Positions 48,592 to 61,315 of a DNA stretch of 64,000 nucleotides are shown piece after piece. Source of the DNA: Talinum fruticosum (taxonomy: Eukaryota > Streptophyta > Magnoliopsida > Caryophyllales > Talinaceae). Position 1 is the first letter of the stretch, and the number at the start of each line of letters is the position of its first letter. A program made the position numbers and the translations under genes. The notes beneath the pieces are model-generated. The model made no database searches. It worked only from the letters and a program-made list of their open reading frames with translations, and was not told where the DNA came from. The stretch lies in contig JAITYX010000034.1 in the NCBI GenBank assembly GCA_021018815.1, forward strand, positions 5,041,001 to 5,105,000. The letters are read 5' to 3'.

Positions 48592-48885
48592 ATCTAATCA
48601 ATTCTGCTTCAACTCAACACACCTAATCGCGTCCTACATTTGCAGCAAATCAAGCATTAAGATTATTTGAGGCTTAAAACTAACATGAATTTCTGAATAT
48701 GCAAAGAAACGAGAAAAGGAGGAAAGGGTTAAGAATTGGGGGAAAATTGCAAAGAAGCAAGGACAAATAGAGCTTACATGAGAAGTAAAAACCTTGGCAA
48801 AAGATGGAGCTTGCAAGCACTAATTCCTAGAACGCTGAGACTGATTAAAGTGAGGTGTGGTCTTTGGCAATTTGCCCCCGGAGAG
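48592..48885 (-). other. 5' UTR of the REM gene with an intron
   Basis: A noncoding first exon would end at 48778 (TCTCAT/GTAAGC), and an acceptor AAATGTAG/GAC places the second exon at 48633. The frame upstream of the donor has no ATG and contains TAG, so translation is placed at 48591. Confidence 0.5.
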
Positions 48886-48909
48886 GAGAGAGGGGGCACA
48901 GACGGAAAA

Positions 48910-48918
48910 TTTATATAG
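48910..48918 (-). promoter_or_regulatory. TATA box of the REM gene
   Basis: The minus strand reads CTATATAAAT here, about 130 bases upstream of the predicted 5' UTR splice donor. Transcription would start near 48885. Confidence 0.5.
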
Positions 48919-48999
48919 TACTAACCTCGTATATTATAATATATGCAAACCCTGTGCGTGACCTTACCCACCACTAAATTAATAAAAGGAGATTTATAA

Positions 49000-51900
49000 T
49001 TGGGTGTCACTTTATTTTTAATTTTTTATGTAATAAGTAAAAGGATTTTATTACCAAACCACCTCTGTTGAAAGAGGGATGAGCATTTTCAAGAATACAT
49101 TCTCACTGACATGTATTGTTCACTAGATCTCTCCATGTACTCGTATTTTTGCTCTTTCTAGCCAAATAGTCGAATCTAGTACGAGATATCAAATGATATT
49201 GCTTTCCATACTTGCTCTTCGATTGACATTGCCCTTTGAATGTTCTCTTGTTTCTTTCCATCCGGATATGGTATTGGTGCGATGCATATGTTGAGAATAT
49301 CGGTTTCTTTTGCTTAGTGCTCCATTGCCCCGTTAGTAGTTCATTGTGCAAGGCATCCAGAGAGTTCGCGAGTAATATCATGCTGCAGCCATCGACACAC
49401 TTTATTCCAGCATCGCTTTGGTGTAAGAACAATAGAGGAAAACATGCTCATTGGATTCCATTTCATCTCGCATCCTCACACAGTTTACATCTAACATCCA
49501 CCCCTTCTATGAATTTGGATATTCATGTCTGTTGTGGGTTTCCTTTTGTGCACTAAAATCCATAAAGCAAATGAGTGTTTGGGGATATTGTACCTATTCC
49601 ACACCAACTTGTCCCGGGGACCCCGATGTTGTTTCCCATGAGCCATTTGTATCCATTTTGCACTTGGTAACGAGGTTGATTGTGCTTGATCGCCATTGCC
49701 AAGTCTCATTAAAGCCTTCTTTAAACAGACTCTTTCACCTTGTTGACTTTCTTTCAATACCAAGCATGTATCCGGTTTAGGGATGTAGTTCCACCAAGAT
49801 TCCCTCTTTAAGTAGTGGCCATGCACCCATTTAACCCACGATTATCTTCTTTTTGAGCCACATGCCATACATATTTTGCTATTAGGGCTTTATTCCATTT
49901 GCTTATGTTCCTCATACTCGCCCCTCATTTTGTTTGGGTTGGCACACCAAATTCCATGCAATCAAGGGGTGTTTGATGTTGTTTTCTATACCGTTCCATA
50001 GGAATTGTCCGCATTTAGACTCAAACTTCCTTGATCACTGCTGGGGAAGGACAAATATACTAGCCTGAATCCAATGATTCCCATTAGGACTCGAATTCTT
50101 CCCGCATAAGAAAAGTGTCTGCTGCCCCATACTTTGATCTTGGCGGTTATCTTGTCCACCATAGCTGAGCAGATCCGATTTAGATATTCTAGCCGAGGAG
50201 ATGGGAACTCCTAGGTATCGAAGTGGAAGTACGCCTTCTTTGAATCCACTTTGTGCAATTAGCTCATTCTTAGCTTCGCATCTAGCCCTCCAATCATGAT
50301 ATGTGATTTATCTTGATTTACTATGAGCCCAGATACCGAAGAGAATTCTTGTAAGATATTGACCAAAGCCATTATCGACTTAGAGTCCGCCTTAGCAAAT
50401 AGCATCAAATCGTCTGCAAACATTAGATTGAATAGTCTGCGTACTTTTGCATTTAGGATGACATCTCGAAGTCCGTATTATCCATTAAAGCACCCAACAT
50501 TCTAGAGAGGCATTCCATGGCAATGACAAAGAGTAAAGAGGACATGGGGTCTCCTTGCCTTACTCCTGTAGCACCTTAGAAGGATGGTAATGTTTTTCCA
50601 TTAAAGTGTAGGGCAAATGATGTGCTTCGACACGAGCCATGATCCGTTGCACTATTTTCACGTGGGAAATGAAACTCATACATGACATCTTCCAAGAAAT
50701 CCCAGTGTAGTGAATCATATGCTTTTGGATGTCTACCTTTATCAAGCATCTTGGGGTAGTGTTCTTCCTGTAATAACCCCTTGCTATCTCTTGGCAAATC
50801 ATCACATTGTGTACAAGATGTCTTCCCTTCACAAATGCACATTGACTTGGAGAAATGATAGATGGCAGGATTTCATTAAGCCTTTGACACAACAATTTTG
50901 TTATACACTTGTACACAACATTACAGACATGCAATAGGTCGAAAATCTTTTGCGGCTTTAGGCTGAGGTATCTTGGGAATGAGCACCACTTTAGTGGCAT
51001 TTACTTGCTTCAGCATTTTCCCAATCCGAAAGAACTCCTGGACTGCCTTGCATACCCCAGGTCCAATATCTTCCCAAGCATGTTTGAAGAAGCTGCTAGA
51101 ATACCCATCCGGCCCCGGTGATTTTGAGTTTGGAATGGAGAATATGGCTTTTTTAATGTCATCATTAGTAAATGGTCTACATATTTGTAGTTGTTGGTCC
51201 ACTTGTCACCAAAGGTCCCCTTTGAAAAATATCACTACTCGCACTGCTGCCTACCAGTTTGTGTCCCCAACAATTGCTTGTAATATGCCGAGCATAATAT
51301 GGTCAATCTGTTCCAAGTCTTCCACAAGATTACCGTCTTGGTTCCGCAATCGGTAGATAAAATTCTCCAGTTTCCTCTTTTTACCATTGCAAAAAGAACT
51401 TAGTGCATTGGTCGCCTATGTTTGTCCAGATCCAATTAACTCTGTTGCTTCATTAAGGATAGAGAAGCATCTAGGACCTGGTTGTAATGCTCTCTCGTCC
51501 TTTTTCCTCCATCCGGAGTTGTTCATCGAAAGGTTGTGTATGAAGTTTCTCCTGTATGGATTGAAGGTGTGCCCTAATTGTCTCCCTTTTGTGATGCACA
51601 TCTCCAAATTTGCTTTTGTTGAGTTGCAGCAGCGGCCTCTGCATGTTTCTCGGACATCGAGTTAATTGAGACATTGAAGTTCCTCCACCTGTCCATGTAA
51701 CGACCTTCCGTACAATGGTTTTAAATTCATCATCAAACACCCACATTTCACATAATTTAAATTCTTTCCTTTGGGTAATAGGTGGGCCAATCCTAAATAC
51801 TAGGGGCGAGTGGTCCGAGAGGGTTTCGGGTTTGTAGTCGACCACAATGTCTCCAAATTTGAGCAACCGATCGAGCATTATGGAAGCATTTGTCAATTCG

Positions 51901-52181
51901 GGAGTATATTCTATCCCCACTTTCCTGTTTATTGCTCTAGGAGTAGAACGCCCCACAACTTTTCATTTCTTGGAGTTCACACGCCAGGAGGCACTCTTGA
52001 AAGTCCCTCATTTCACTATGTTGTATCGTTGCTCCTCCGATCCTCGTCCTCCACTGCTGTAATCGAGTTAAAATCACCCATGATGCACCAAGGAGAGTCC
52101 ATTCCATCTGCAATCTGCTTAAGGTGCTGCCATAACGAAGTTCTTTACTCTTCCTTATTATGGCCATACACGAATGTCATG
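49000..52181 (-). pseudogene. L1-type plant LINE, 3' part: endonuclease end, RT, zf-RVT
   Basis: Read from 52181 down. It has endonuclease core WCIMGDFNS (near 52087) and LSDHSPLVFRIG (near 51815). The RT region (51202-50400) has NSKSPGPDGYSSSFFKHAW, VVLIPKIPQPKAAKDFRPIA, NVVYKCITKLLCQRL, SQCAFVKGRHLVHN, a QGDP motif near 50545 and the catalytic FADDLML near 50420-50400. The zf-RVT region (49826-49500) has DKLVWNRYNIPKHSFALWI, and the end has IRMERNKRTFKGQ near 49265. The 3' end is about 49000-49080, where the minus strand becomes A-rich. Stops and frameshifts make it inactive. It continues at 62904 beyond element E. Confidence 0.88.
52177..52181. repeat. Target-site duplication TCATG, left copy (element E)
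   Basis: It precedes TGAAGGTTTGC and is repeated at 62904-62908. Confidence 0.9.
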
Positions 52182-53771
52182 TGAAGGTTTGCTCGGGAGA
52201 GTCCGAGTCACCCTAGAGGGGGTGAATAGGGTGATAGAAATTTTTCGTGGAAACGTTGGCTCTTTTGATAATTAAGAGACAGAGACAGGTTCCGAGTCAA
52301 ACAGCAGGGTCGGAAAAGCTTGGACTCGTAAATGCTATCACGAATAAACAAGCAAGTCAAGCGAGAGTAATATGCCTGTCCGAGTCTAGAATAAACTCGG
52401 AAAGATAACACTTAGAAATTACGTGGAAACCCTCCCGGGCGAGAAAACCACGGATCGTGTCAATCCGGACACGAAGTCAAATCCACTATTTTGAGTCCAC
52501 AAAATGCCGTGAACCGATCGAACCCGAGTCGCTCCCTTAGACAACTCTATACAAGTTTTCCTAGACTCGAAATTCCCTTATCTCGATCTAGTACTTCCTA
52601 GCTGAGATAACCCTTACAGCTAGGGACAACTAAGTTGAGTTAACCTTTAAAGCTTAGTCAAGGGACCTTACAGAGAAAGTAAGAAAGTGTTTGTAATCGA
52701 GTACAAGACCCGACAACTCGTAAAGTAATGAATTACGGAATGGGAGTTGTAAGTAGAAGATTGAAAGTAAATACAATGACTTTGCTCAAGTACGTGTATT
52801 AACAATGAGTTCGACTCGTCAATCTTCAAGTCTTGTGAAGTGGCTTCTATTTATAGATGACCAGGCGAGTAGCCGTTATCTTCATCTCGCTGACCGAGAG
52901 TCCTCTCGTGACCGTTGATAGAAGCTTTCGAGTCACTCGTAAAGTATCCGTTGTAATGTGAACGTTGGACAACGGTTTAACTCTCTTGGAAGTCCCAAAA
53001 CCATTGGCAAGTGTCTTGAAGGATAAGGTGGAAACCACCTTTAAGCTTGGCGTTCCAGCTTTTCCAGATTTGGAAACGAGACAACTCGACACTATCTTTT
53101 GGGACTGGAGCAGAGAAGGTGAAAAGCCATGTCTCGCTGGTGATTTGATGTTCAAGCTTCGGCTACTTTTGTGGTTTGAAAAAGGTGTATCCTCGATTGA
53201 ATAACCTACAAAAGTAAATCAATTTTGGTTCTCAAAGTATAAAATACTTTGGTCCAAGGTTAGACACGGATAATAAAATAATTATGATGATTAAATAACT
53301 AATTATCCGAGTTAGAAGACAAGTGGAATATTCCGAGTCTAATAACAATGATACTCGGAATTCCTTCCGACTTAGTCTAAGCGATAGATCAAGTTCCGTA
53401 AAGAATATCGAGTGAGATAACTTGATATAGACTAAGTATGAAACAGACTAGAGGTACCGACTCTAACAAAATAGAGCTTATAATCGAAGTAAGATTCCGA
53501 GTAAGAAAAGACGAAATACTAGTCTATTCAATCTGCGATAAACTGAGTGATGCCTGGACTCGTAACAAAGAACCAGCTTTCCGAGTCACTTACGGATAAG
53601 CAAGAAATGTAAGAAGTAAAAACCGTATCACTTAGAGCAGATACCATTTTACTCAAAGAAGTTTCGCGATACGAGAGAATGCCTTGGAATCAAAACTCTA
53701 TAAGTATGAGATGGTTATACCCGATTCATTTAATGCAACTCGAAATGCGTTGAGAAGTATCCGAGTCTTCA
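52182..53771 (-). repeat. Element E 3' LTR
   Basis: It is 1590 bp. In element orientation it begins TGAAGACTCGGATAC (53771) and ends CAAACCTTCA (52182), directly after the polypurine tract CATCAAAAGGGGAGAT. A TATA box (CTATAAATAG) lies near 52857 on the minus strand. Confidence 0.93.
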
Positions 53772-54089
53772 ATCTCCCCTTTTGATGAAAGGCATTCCAT
53801 ACTTAAACAAAAACGTTGTTAGTTAAAAAGATCCGATTCTGAGTGGTTGCGCATGAGATGAGATGAGTAAGGCATACTTAATGTATCGGGCAGTACTCAA
53901 TGTATCGGAGCAAAAAGTAAAGTATGCTTTATCAAGGAATTAATATTAACTCGGAAAAGTAAGCTAACAATAATGAACTCGAAATTAATAATGAAATGCA
54001 TTAGTCCATTAATAATTAATATATTCGAAGGGCGGAAAAACTCCCCTAAACAAGACAACAAGTTTTTCCGACTCTATTTCTCCCCCTTA

Positions 54090-55848
54090 CCTTTCAAAGA
54101 AAAAAACAACAACAAAAAAGAAGGGAAGAAAAGAACAAGTAGTACAACTTAGTTGTCCGGACAAAAACAAAAAAATATATTCGTAAAGAAGAAGACTCGC
54201 AGACCGAGGAATTGTGACCCGAGTGCATGGCGCCTACGAGGGAGAGGGGATTTCGAGCGGAGGTGGAGGGAGTGGAGGTTCGCCGCGCCGATATGATCTT
54301 GACGATGTGCTTGAGCGCGGCGGAGGGAGAACCGGTATGATCATTAGGGGCTCAGCTCCGAGTGGCCGACCCGGAGTGAGGGGATCGAGGGGTTCTTCCC
54401 TTGGAACCTCGCAGGCTGGAGGGGGCTGCTATGTCCGACCCGCCGATGTGGCTAGGTCCTCCGACCCACTCATACCGTCGTCCGAGCCGAGTACGACTAT
54501 TTGAGCTTGCGGAGCGGTCGACCCTCAGCAGTTCCCACTGCTTCTTCGTGGTGTTCCTTCCCTTGCCCGGAAGGACCTCGCCTCGCCCGCAGTTCCTCGG
54601 GTCTCGCCGCTTCGCATCTCGCAGCCTTCTTCTTCTTCATCCTCGCTGTCCGAGGAGGTCGACTCGGGCTCGAAGATGCTTCGGACGCGTCCGAGTCATC
54701 ATGGTCCCGAGCCGCCTTGGACCGTCTCTCTCGTGGAGCTCGACCAGCCTCCTTCGCTCCTTCACGAGTTCCCTCATCTCAAGAACTAGAGACTCGCTGC
54801 TCTCGGATTTGGGACTCGACCAGTCTTTTGGTTGATGGTTAGATTTTGGAGAACAGATTTGAAAGCCCGGAGCATGTCTCTCGAAATAAGAGGACACGGA
54901 GCCGATCTTGTCCATAAAAACGGGGACAAGAGAGCGAGAGAGAGTTTTGGAGGCACCTGAGGTGGAGGCACCACCAGGTGGAGAGGGAGAGAGAGAGGGG
55001 TTGATTTCGAGTCCGAGGCGGAGAAGGAGGCCTCAGCTCCGAGTTATGTACCCGCACACCAGTGTTCGGCTTCCGGTATCCGTACCCTGCAGCTTCTTTC
55101 TTGCCGAGCAACAACGGCAGCCTCGTACACTCGCGTTTGGGTCCGAGGGAGAGGAACTTGGAATTGTTTGAAGACAAGGGTCGAAGAGCACCGAAAGGAA
55201 GGGAGGTGTTCTTCTTTGATTAAAGTTGAGCTGGCACAGCTGCCATCCGCTGAATGATGGAGGGGAAGAGGTCTACTTCGTAGCCCTCAAGAATGTCAAA
55301 GAGAGCTTTGAGGTGCTTGGAGTTAGGGTTCTCCTTGCTGGAATGCTCGTTAGAAAAGGTTCTCATCGGTAGAAAGCACGAAGGCAAGCTTCGACTTCAA
55401 CCGAGTCACGTAAAAGTTTTTCCGGACTCAGGGAACTCTTTGGCGTATTTTTCAAAGAAGTCGTCGGCGACTTCAGTGAAAGGAATGGGGTTGCTGTTCA
55501 AGAAGAGGGAGGAGACCTTGAACAAGCGGTGGAGGAGAGAGGTGTTTAGACGAATAGTTATGTTCGAACCCCGGAGGTTAGAACATTTTCTGAGTGGGTG
55601 AGGTGAGTGTAGAACTCAAAAACGAGTTCGGGGTAGATGAACTCGTCGAAGCACATGAAGTTGTATGCTCCGGTGGTTTGAATGTGGGACAACCAAGAAA
55701 ATTTGGTTGTAGGAAAGAACTTGTCGTCCAGACAGCAAGGTGCTCGGGTGACAATGGGTTTGGAGGGGCTGAGCTTTCGGAGTTTTGGTGCGAGGCTTTT
55801 GGAAGAGGAGGAGACCTGGAAGTCGGGATGGTTACCTCTTTTAGGCAT
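54090..55848 (-). pseudogene. Element E env-like (third) ORF
   Basis: ATG at 55848 opens MPKRGNHPDFQVSSSSKS, then LDDKFFPTTKFSWLSHIQTT, FIYPELVFEFYTHLTH and SGVRT within one frame of 96 codons; later segments shift frame. Downstream are an FFEKYAKE-like block (near 55460), S/E/R-rich sequence, and a C-terminal GAMH near 54228 followed by a hydrophobic stretch and a purine tract near 54085. It matches element B throughout. The function is unknown. Confidence 0.7.
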
Positions 55849-56081
55849 TTTGAGAGAAGGAAGGAAAGATGAAACTTTCGAGTAGGAAAGAGAATGACAG
55901 GTAGGAGAGAAGAAACGAAAAAGATGTAGAAGAAAGAGGTGAGAGCAATTGAAACTTACGAGAGATGGCTTCTTCGACGCTTGCGTAAGTTCAAGGATGA
56001 CTGTTCACGTAGAAATCTTCCGCTAAAAGTTTCGTTTGAGAGAGATGGAATGTAGAATACCGAGACGAAGATGAATAGGCG

Positions 56082-56193
56082 CTATTTATAAAAGAATAGA
56101 AGCCCATCAACTATCCGTTAAGTGTAACTCCGTTCCGATTCGCTTGTCCATCAGCCACCGAGGACCGGTGTGACGGTTCTCTTCAACGGTTAA
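56082..56193 (-). promoter_or_regulatory. Putative internal promoter of element E before the env-like ORF
   Basis: In element orientation TAACCGTTGAA (56193-56183) precedes the TATA sequence TATAAATAG (56090-56082), and the env-like ATG is at 55848. The order is the same as in A and B. Confidence 0.4.
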
Positions 56194-56479
56194 GATTCCA
56201 GCGGTTAGAAATCCACGGCTAATATCTCGATCACGACGCTCGAGAGAGAGAGAGAGAGATTTTGAAAATATGATCCGAAACTCTCCACTGTTCTAGAGAT
56301 GGTTTCGTAAAATTTGAAGTCCAAGTTTCTCTACGTCCGAGTTTGACTCGGATTGGTTTCGAGTGACACGAAATAACTACCAGCCCAAGTATCACCGAAT
56401 CAACCGAGCTAATGGTTATTAAAAGTGAAAACACATATCACGTAATTTGCAATGGATAGCATATAATTAAGCATTTAAC

Positions 56480-57950
56480 ATACCAAGCTCATTCCGAATA
56501 AAACAAAACCGATCTTCACCAAGAGGCTTAGTAAAGATATCAGCCTAATTGAAGATTAGTAGGAATGAACTTAAGTTCAATATCACCTTTTCCGAATGAT
56601 CGCGTAAGAAGTGATATCTAACCTCGATATGCTTTGTTTTCGAGTGTCCGGACGAGATTCTTGGTGATACTGATTGCGCTTTGGTTGTCACACTTGATTG
56701 GAACCGAGTTGAGGAATAGCCCAAGATCCTTCAAGTGTTGCTTAATCCATAGAATCTGAGCGCAATGAGCTCCAACTGCAATATATTCAGCTTCAGCAGC
56801 TGATAGAGCTACCGAGTTCTCCTTCTTTGAGTGCCAAGATATTAGGGATTGACCCGAAATTGGCAAGCTCCGGATGTGCTCTTTCGATCAACTTTGTATC
56901 CTGCGTAGTCCGCGTCTCAAATATCCAAGAAGAGTCGGTTCCGAGTCTCCGGAATACCATAGACCTAAATTCCGAGTACCTGCAAGATATCCGAATATTC
57001 TTTTCACCGCAAGTGAGATGTGATTCTTTTGGGTTAGCTTGAAATCTTGCGCATAGGCAAACACTCGAACATTATATCCGGCTCGCTGGAAGTAAGATAT
57101 AGCAAAGATCCAATCATACCTCGATAACGTTTCGATCTATTGCTTTACCTTTCCCGTCTCGAGTCAAGCTTTATACTCGTCGCTCATAGGTGTAGATGCG
57201 TGCTTTGCATCTTGAAGTTTGTATTTCTTCAGCAGTTCCTTGGTGTACTTTGATTGATGAACAAAGATTCCATCTTTGTCTTGTTTGATTTATAACCCAA
57301 GGAAGAAGTTGAGTTCTCCCATCATACTCATTTGGAACTCTTGACTCATCAATTCAGAAAATTCTCAGCACGTAAAACTCATTAGTAGCACCCAAGATAA
57401 TATCATCAACATAGATTTGAACAATAAGAAAATCTTTCCCCTTGGTCTTTATGAACAGAGTCTTGTCGATCCGACCTCTTTTAAAACCATTTTGAACCAA
57501 GAAGCTACTAAGTCTTTCATACCAAGCTCGAGGTGCTTGTTTAAGACCATACAGAGCCTTTTGAAGTTTGAAAACATGATTTGGAAATTCTGAGTTTTCA
57601 AAACCAGGAGGTCGCTCGACATAGAGTTCTTCTTCAATAAAACCATTGAGAAATGCACACTTAACATCCATTTGATATAATTTAATACGCATGCTGGATG
57701 TAAATGCCAACAAGTATTCTAATAGCTTCAATTCAGCTACAGTGCAAAGGTTTCCCCACAATCAATTCCTTCTTCTTGATTGTAACCTCGAGCCACAAGT
57801 CTAGCCTTGTTTCGACTACCACACCAACCTCATTCAGCTTTGTTCTTGAAAACCCATTTGGTTCCTATAATCGGGTGATCGAAGGTCGGTTGGTCGAGTT
57901 CGGACCTGGTTTCTCTCGAATTGATTGAGTTCCTCTTGCATGGCCTCTAC
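56480..57950 (-). pseudogene. Element E pol: reverse transcriptase and RNase H
   Basis: RT is well preserved at 57761-57354: [53 protein letters not shown], and the catalytic QIYVDDIILGATNE (57435-57390). RNase H at 56866-56618 has ISWHSKKENSVALSAAEAEY, CAQILWIKQHLKDLGL and IKCDNQSAISITKN. Frame changes separate the two. Sequence and order match element B. Confidence 0.9.
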
Positions 57951-58279
57951 CTATTTAGGTTCATTAAGGGCCTCTAGTGCATTTTTGGGTTCGATTAATG
58001 AAATGAATGCAGTGAATGCACATAGATTTTGAAGAGAGAAACGAGTTCTTACCCCACTCGTTAATATCGAAATGATGTTTTCTTGGGGATGACTGGAAAT
58101 AAATTTGAATGCTTTACCAGCTTCTTTGATTTACGAGGTTTATGAGTCGAGCCGCTTAATCTTCGAAGCTTGTTCCGAGTGATCCTCTTCATTAACTTGT
58201 TCATTCTAAGCAAGCTCTTGTGTTGTCTCATTCCGAGTTTCCTCGTTTTAAGTGACTTCATTCTCGAGCGGGTTGAGTC

Positions 58280-59060
58280 TAAGTCTTTGTAGGCTCGGCT
58301 TGGTCATCATCTCTTCCGAGCTTCGGTTCGAGTATGACGACTCACTTGGCTTCTCCTGTTCAAGCTCATCAAACACTACGTGGATGCATTGTTGTGAACG
58401 AAGCACTTACATCCGAATGGTTTGAAATAGGAAATATTTGGCTTCTTCCCTTTGTAGAGCTCATAAGGTGTTTTCTTCGGAATGGGTCCGATGAGGCATT
58501 TGTTCAAAGTGTAGTTAGTCGTGTTGATCGCTCTCGCCTGGAAATAGTAAGGCAAGTTGTGTTCGATCATCATCGTCCTTGCTATTTCTTCAAGGGTTCT
58601 GTTCTTTCTCTCTACTACTCCATTTTGTTGAGGAGTTCAGGTGCTCGAGAAGTTGTGAGAGATTCCATGTTTGTCACGTAACTCCGAGAATTCCGAGTAG
58701 TCGAACTCCCTTCCATGGTCGGTTCGAATCCTCCGGATCCGAGTCCGAGACTCAACTTGAATTTTTCTGCAGAGCTTGCTCCGAGACTCTTCATAGAGAT
58801 TTCACCACATAAGTCCATATGCAGTAATTCAAGCACTTTGGATGTGGAAACCGACTTCAGAGATTTGAATGAAGATCCGACTTGTTTCCCTCCGGTGCAA
58901 GCTTCACATACTTTGTCTTTTTCAAAAACACAGCTTAGGTAAACCCCTAACTAGACCATTAGATGCCAATTTCTTGATAGTATGCACGCTAATATGGCCT
59001 AATCTATGATGCCAAGTCCATGAATCATCATGGAGAGATGCTTTTAAGCAAGATAAATTC
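58280..59060 (-). pseudogene. Element E pol: integrase with two internal deletions
   Basis: LLHMDLCGEISMKSLG (near 58830-58785) runs straight into KFKLSLG-type sequence: the block that in element B holds VIIDDFSRFTWV is missing (about 94 bases, B 18176-18269), so the first catalytic Asp is lost. The region of the second Asp (TDHGREFDYS in the right frame) and the PYELYKGKKPNISYFKPF part remain (58573-58376). A second gap of about 120 bases follows FVHNN (B 18660-18779). It cannot encode an active integrase. Confidence 0.85.
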
Positions 59061-59448
59061 CGACTTGGGTCGAAAGAGGAATGATGTAAGTATTACCCGA
59101 TCTCTTACCTGAAAGCTTGATTTCTTTGGTAGTGACATCGGAAATAGTGCAATTGGTCCGAGTGAATCTTACCTCTTGACCTTTGTCACATAGTTGAGAG
59201 ATGCTCGAGTAGATTATACTTTAATCCCTTGACAAAGTAGATCGGATCGACCGATTGCTTCCTTTTCCAATCTTGCCAATCCCCACTATCTTGCCTTTGC
59301 TATCATCTCTAAATGTGACTTTTCCTCCTTTATGTCTTTTCAACTCGGAGAAGAGTCCTTGGTCACCCGACATGTGTCGTGAACATCCGCCGTCTAGGTA
59401 CCAATGTCCTGTTGATCTTTTCCGAGTGACTCGCAAAACAGAGAGAAT
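59061..59448 (-). pseudogene. Element E pol: protease region
   Basis: STGHWYLDGGCSRHMSGDQG (near 59412-59355) is the copia protease signature, but the active-site triplet reads DGG instead of DSG. GKIVGIGKIGKGS follows. It is in the same frame as gag across the UAG. Confidence 0.85.
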
Positions 59449-61257
59449 CTAACCCTTCTCACTTCCTCTAACGAACCCAGTAACATTCCTTATTGTGGTC
59501 ATTTTCCGAGGAAGAAGGTGTTTCGGAACCCAGATTTGAATGACTTTGGGTTTTGTCGATTCTCGAGTCTTCCTCTTAGAGAACCGAGTCTGCGTCTCTT
59601 TCTTTTTGAAAACTTTTCCTTTTGAAACAAGGGAGAATGGTTTCTTTTTGTAAACAGCTTCCGGGCTTAGTCTTCCCTTCATTTTTGTGAATGGGACCGT
59701 GCTCAGCTTTCCCGAACTTCACAGTTCGGAGTCATTTTTAAACAGATTCGAGTAGGATTTTGATTCCTCTTCTCTGTTGAAACCAAGACCTTCTTTTCGA
59801 AAGGAGACACATTGTGATCCTAAGAGCATGTCGATGTTTTTCCGACCTTGAGTAAATTTTAAAATCAGATCTTGAGACTCAGTGAGCTTCGCTTTAGTTG
59901 CTCATTTTCTTTCCTGAGTAACTCGGACTCGGCCTCATTAGTTTGAGCACTAGTCCCGAGTTCTCCGAGTGTGAGTCTCGGCTTTTCCAATTCGTTTTTC
60001 AAAGAATTGCTCTCGAAGTAATTGACTCAAGTTGTTCTTTGAAATGGGAAGAGTCGAATTGGACTTTTCTTCCAAAGTAAAAATGTATTTAGCTAAATCA
60101 ACTTTGGAGAATTTGAGGAAGTAATCTATTACCTCTTGAGGGTTAGTTTTCTCATTGTTTGAGTCCGAGTCCGACTCCTTGTCGCCTTCGAGTCGAAATT
60201 GCCATCGGACATTTCGAGTCGTCCGAGTCCTCATCATCTTCCGATGAATCCTCATCGCTCCATGTTGCCATCATGGCTTTCTTCTTCTTTCTGTCCTTTT
60301 TCCTTTTCGGACAGTCTTTGACTATGTGGTCTTTGCTGCCACACTCGAAACACCTGCAATTCTTAGATAAAGATAACTTTGAAGGAGAAGAAAACTTACC
60401 TTTTCTCGTCTCTCTTATCTTTCCTGTAGAATTCTTCTTTTGGCCTTTGTCCTATCTTTTGTGCTTCATCATTCTCTTGAAGCCTCTTGCAATGAGTGCC
60501 ATGGGATCGTCTTCGAGTCGGAGGAGCTCGGATTTGCTTCTTTGGATTCCGAGGCTTTAAGTGCAATGTTCCTTTTGGTACTGCCCTCAGCATCCTCTTC
60601 TTCTAGATGGATTTTGTGTGTTAGAAGCTTTCCGATAAGCTCATCCGGCTTTAAGAGTGAGAGGTTCCGAGCCTCCTCTATGGCAGTCACTTTGGGACCC
60701 CATCTTTTCTTGGGTAGACTTCGAGTATCTTTCTGCACATTTCCTCGTGGGAGATCTTCTTACCCAGTGATTTGAGATTGTTGGTAATCTCGATAAACCG
60801 AATGAACATCCGAGTAATGTTTTCTTCGGCTCCATCTTGAATAGCTCGTATTTATGAAGATATTGACTAATCTTCGCTTGTCCGACCTCGCTTGTGCCTT
60901 CATAAGTGTTGACCAGTGTGTCCCACACTTCTTTTGCTCGTGTCGTAGGCGGACACCCGATTGTATTCCTCTCGAGCTAATGGCGCACATCGAATGTTCA
61001 TTGCCTTGAAGTTCTTTCGAACTTCTCTCGCTTCACCTGCGAGTGAATTCAGCCTTTGTCTTGGGAATGATTCTAAATTCCTCTGTCTTCATTGGAATGT
61101 AGTTTCCTTGTCGTATGATTTCCCATACATATTCATCATGATCCATGAGGAAACATTCCATGAGCTTCTTCCAAGTGCCCAAAGTTTGATCCTTTGAATT
61201 TTGGTGGCCTCGTTGGAAGATCTTCCTTCATCGAACTCTCTAGTGTTCTCGAGCCAT
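59449..61257 (-). pseudogene. gag: Element E gag
   Basis: ATG at 61257 matches the element B gag start. Frame-broken segments encode EVWDTLVNTYEGTSEVGQAK (near 60910), a NLSLLKPDELIGKLLTHKI stretch (near 60650) and the zinc knuckle CFECGSKDHIVKDC (near 60345-60305; cysteines and histidine intact). EEKSNS and K-rich linkers follow. It ends GSEKG and TAG (59451-59449) with pol in frame behind it. Confidence 0.85.
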
Positions 61258-61301
61258 TTGATCTTTAGACCTTTGGATGGTTACATCCTTTCGAAAGGCT
61301 A

Positions 61302-61313
61302 GGCTCGATACCA
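61302..61313 (-). promoter_or_regulatory. Primer-binding site of element E (initiator tRNA-Met type)
   Basis: The minus strand reads TGGTATCGAGCC two bases from the 5' LTR, the same variant as in element B. Confidence 0.8.
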
Positions 61314-61315
61314 AT

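Noticed and set aside
54214..54842. Plus-strand ORFs opposite the env-like ORF of element E
   Set aside because: They mirror the same shadow ORFs seen in element B on the other strand; the coding strand is minus.
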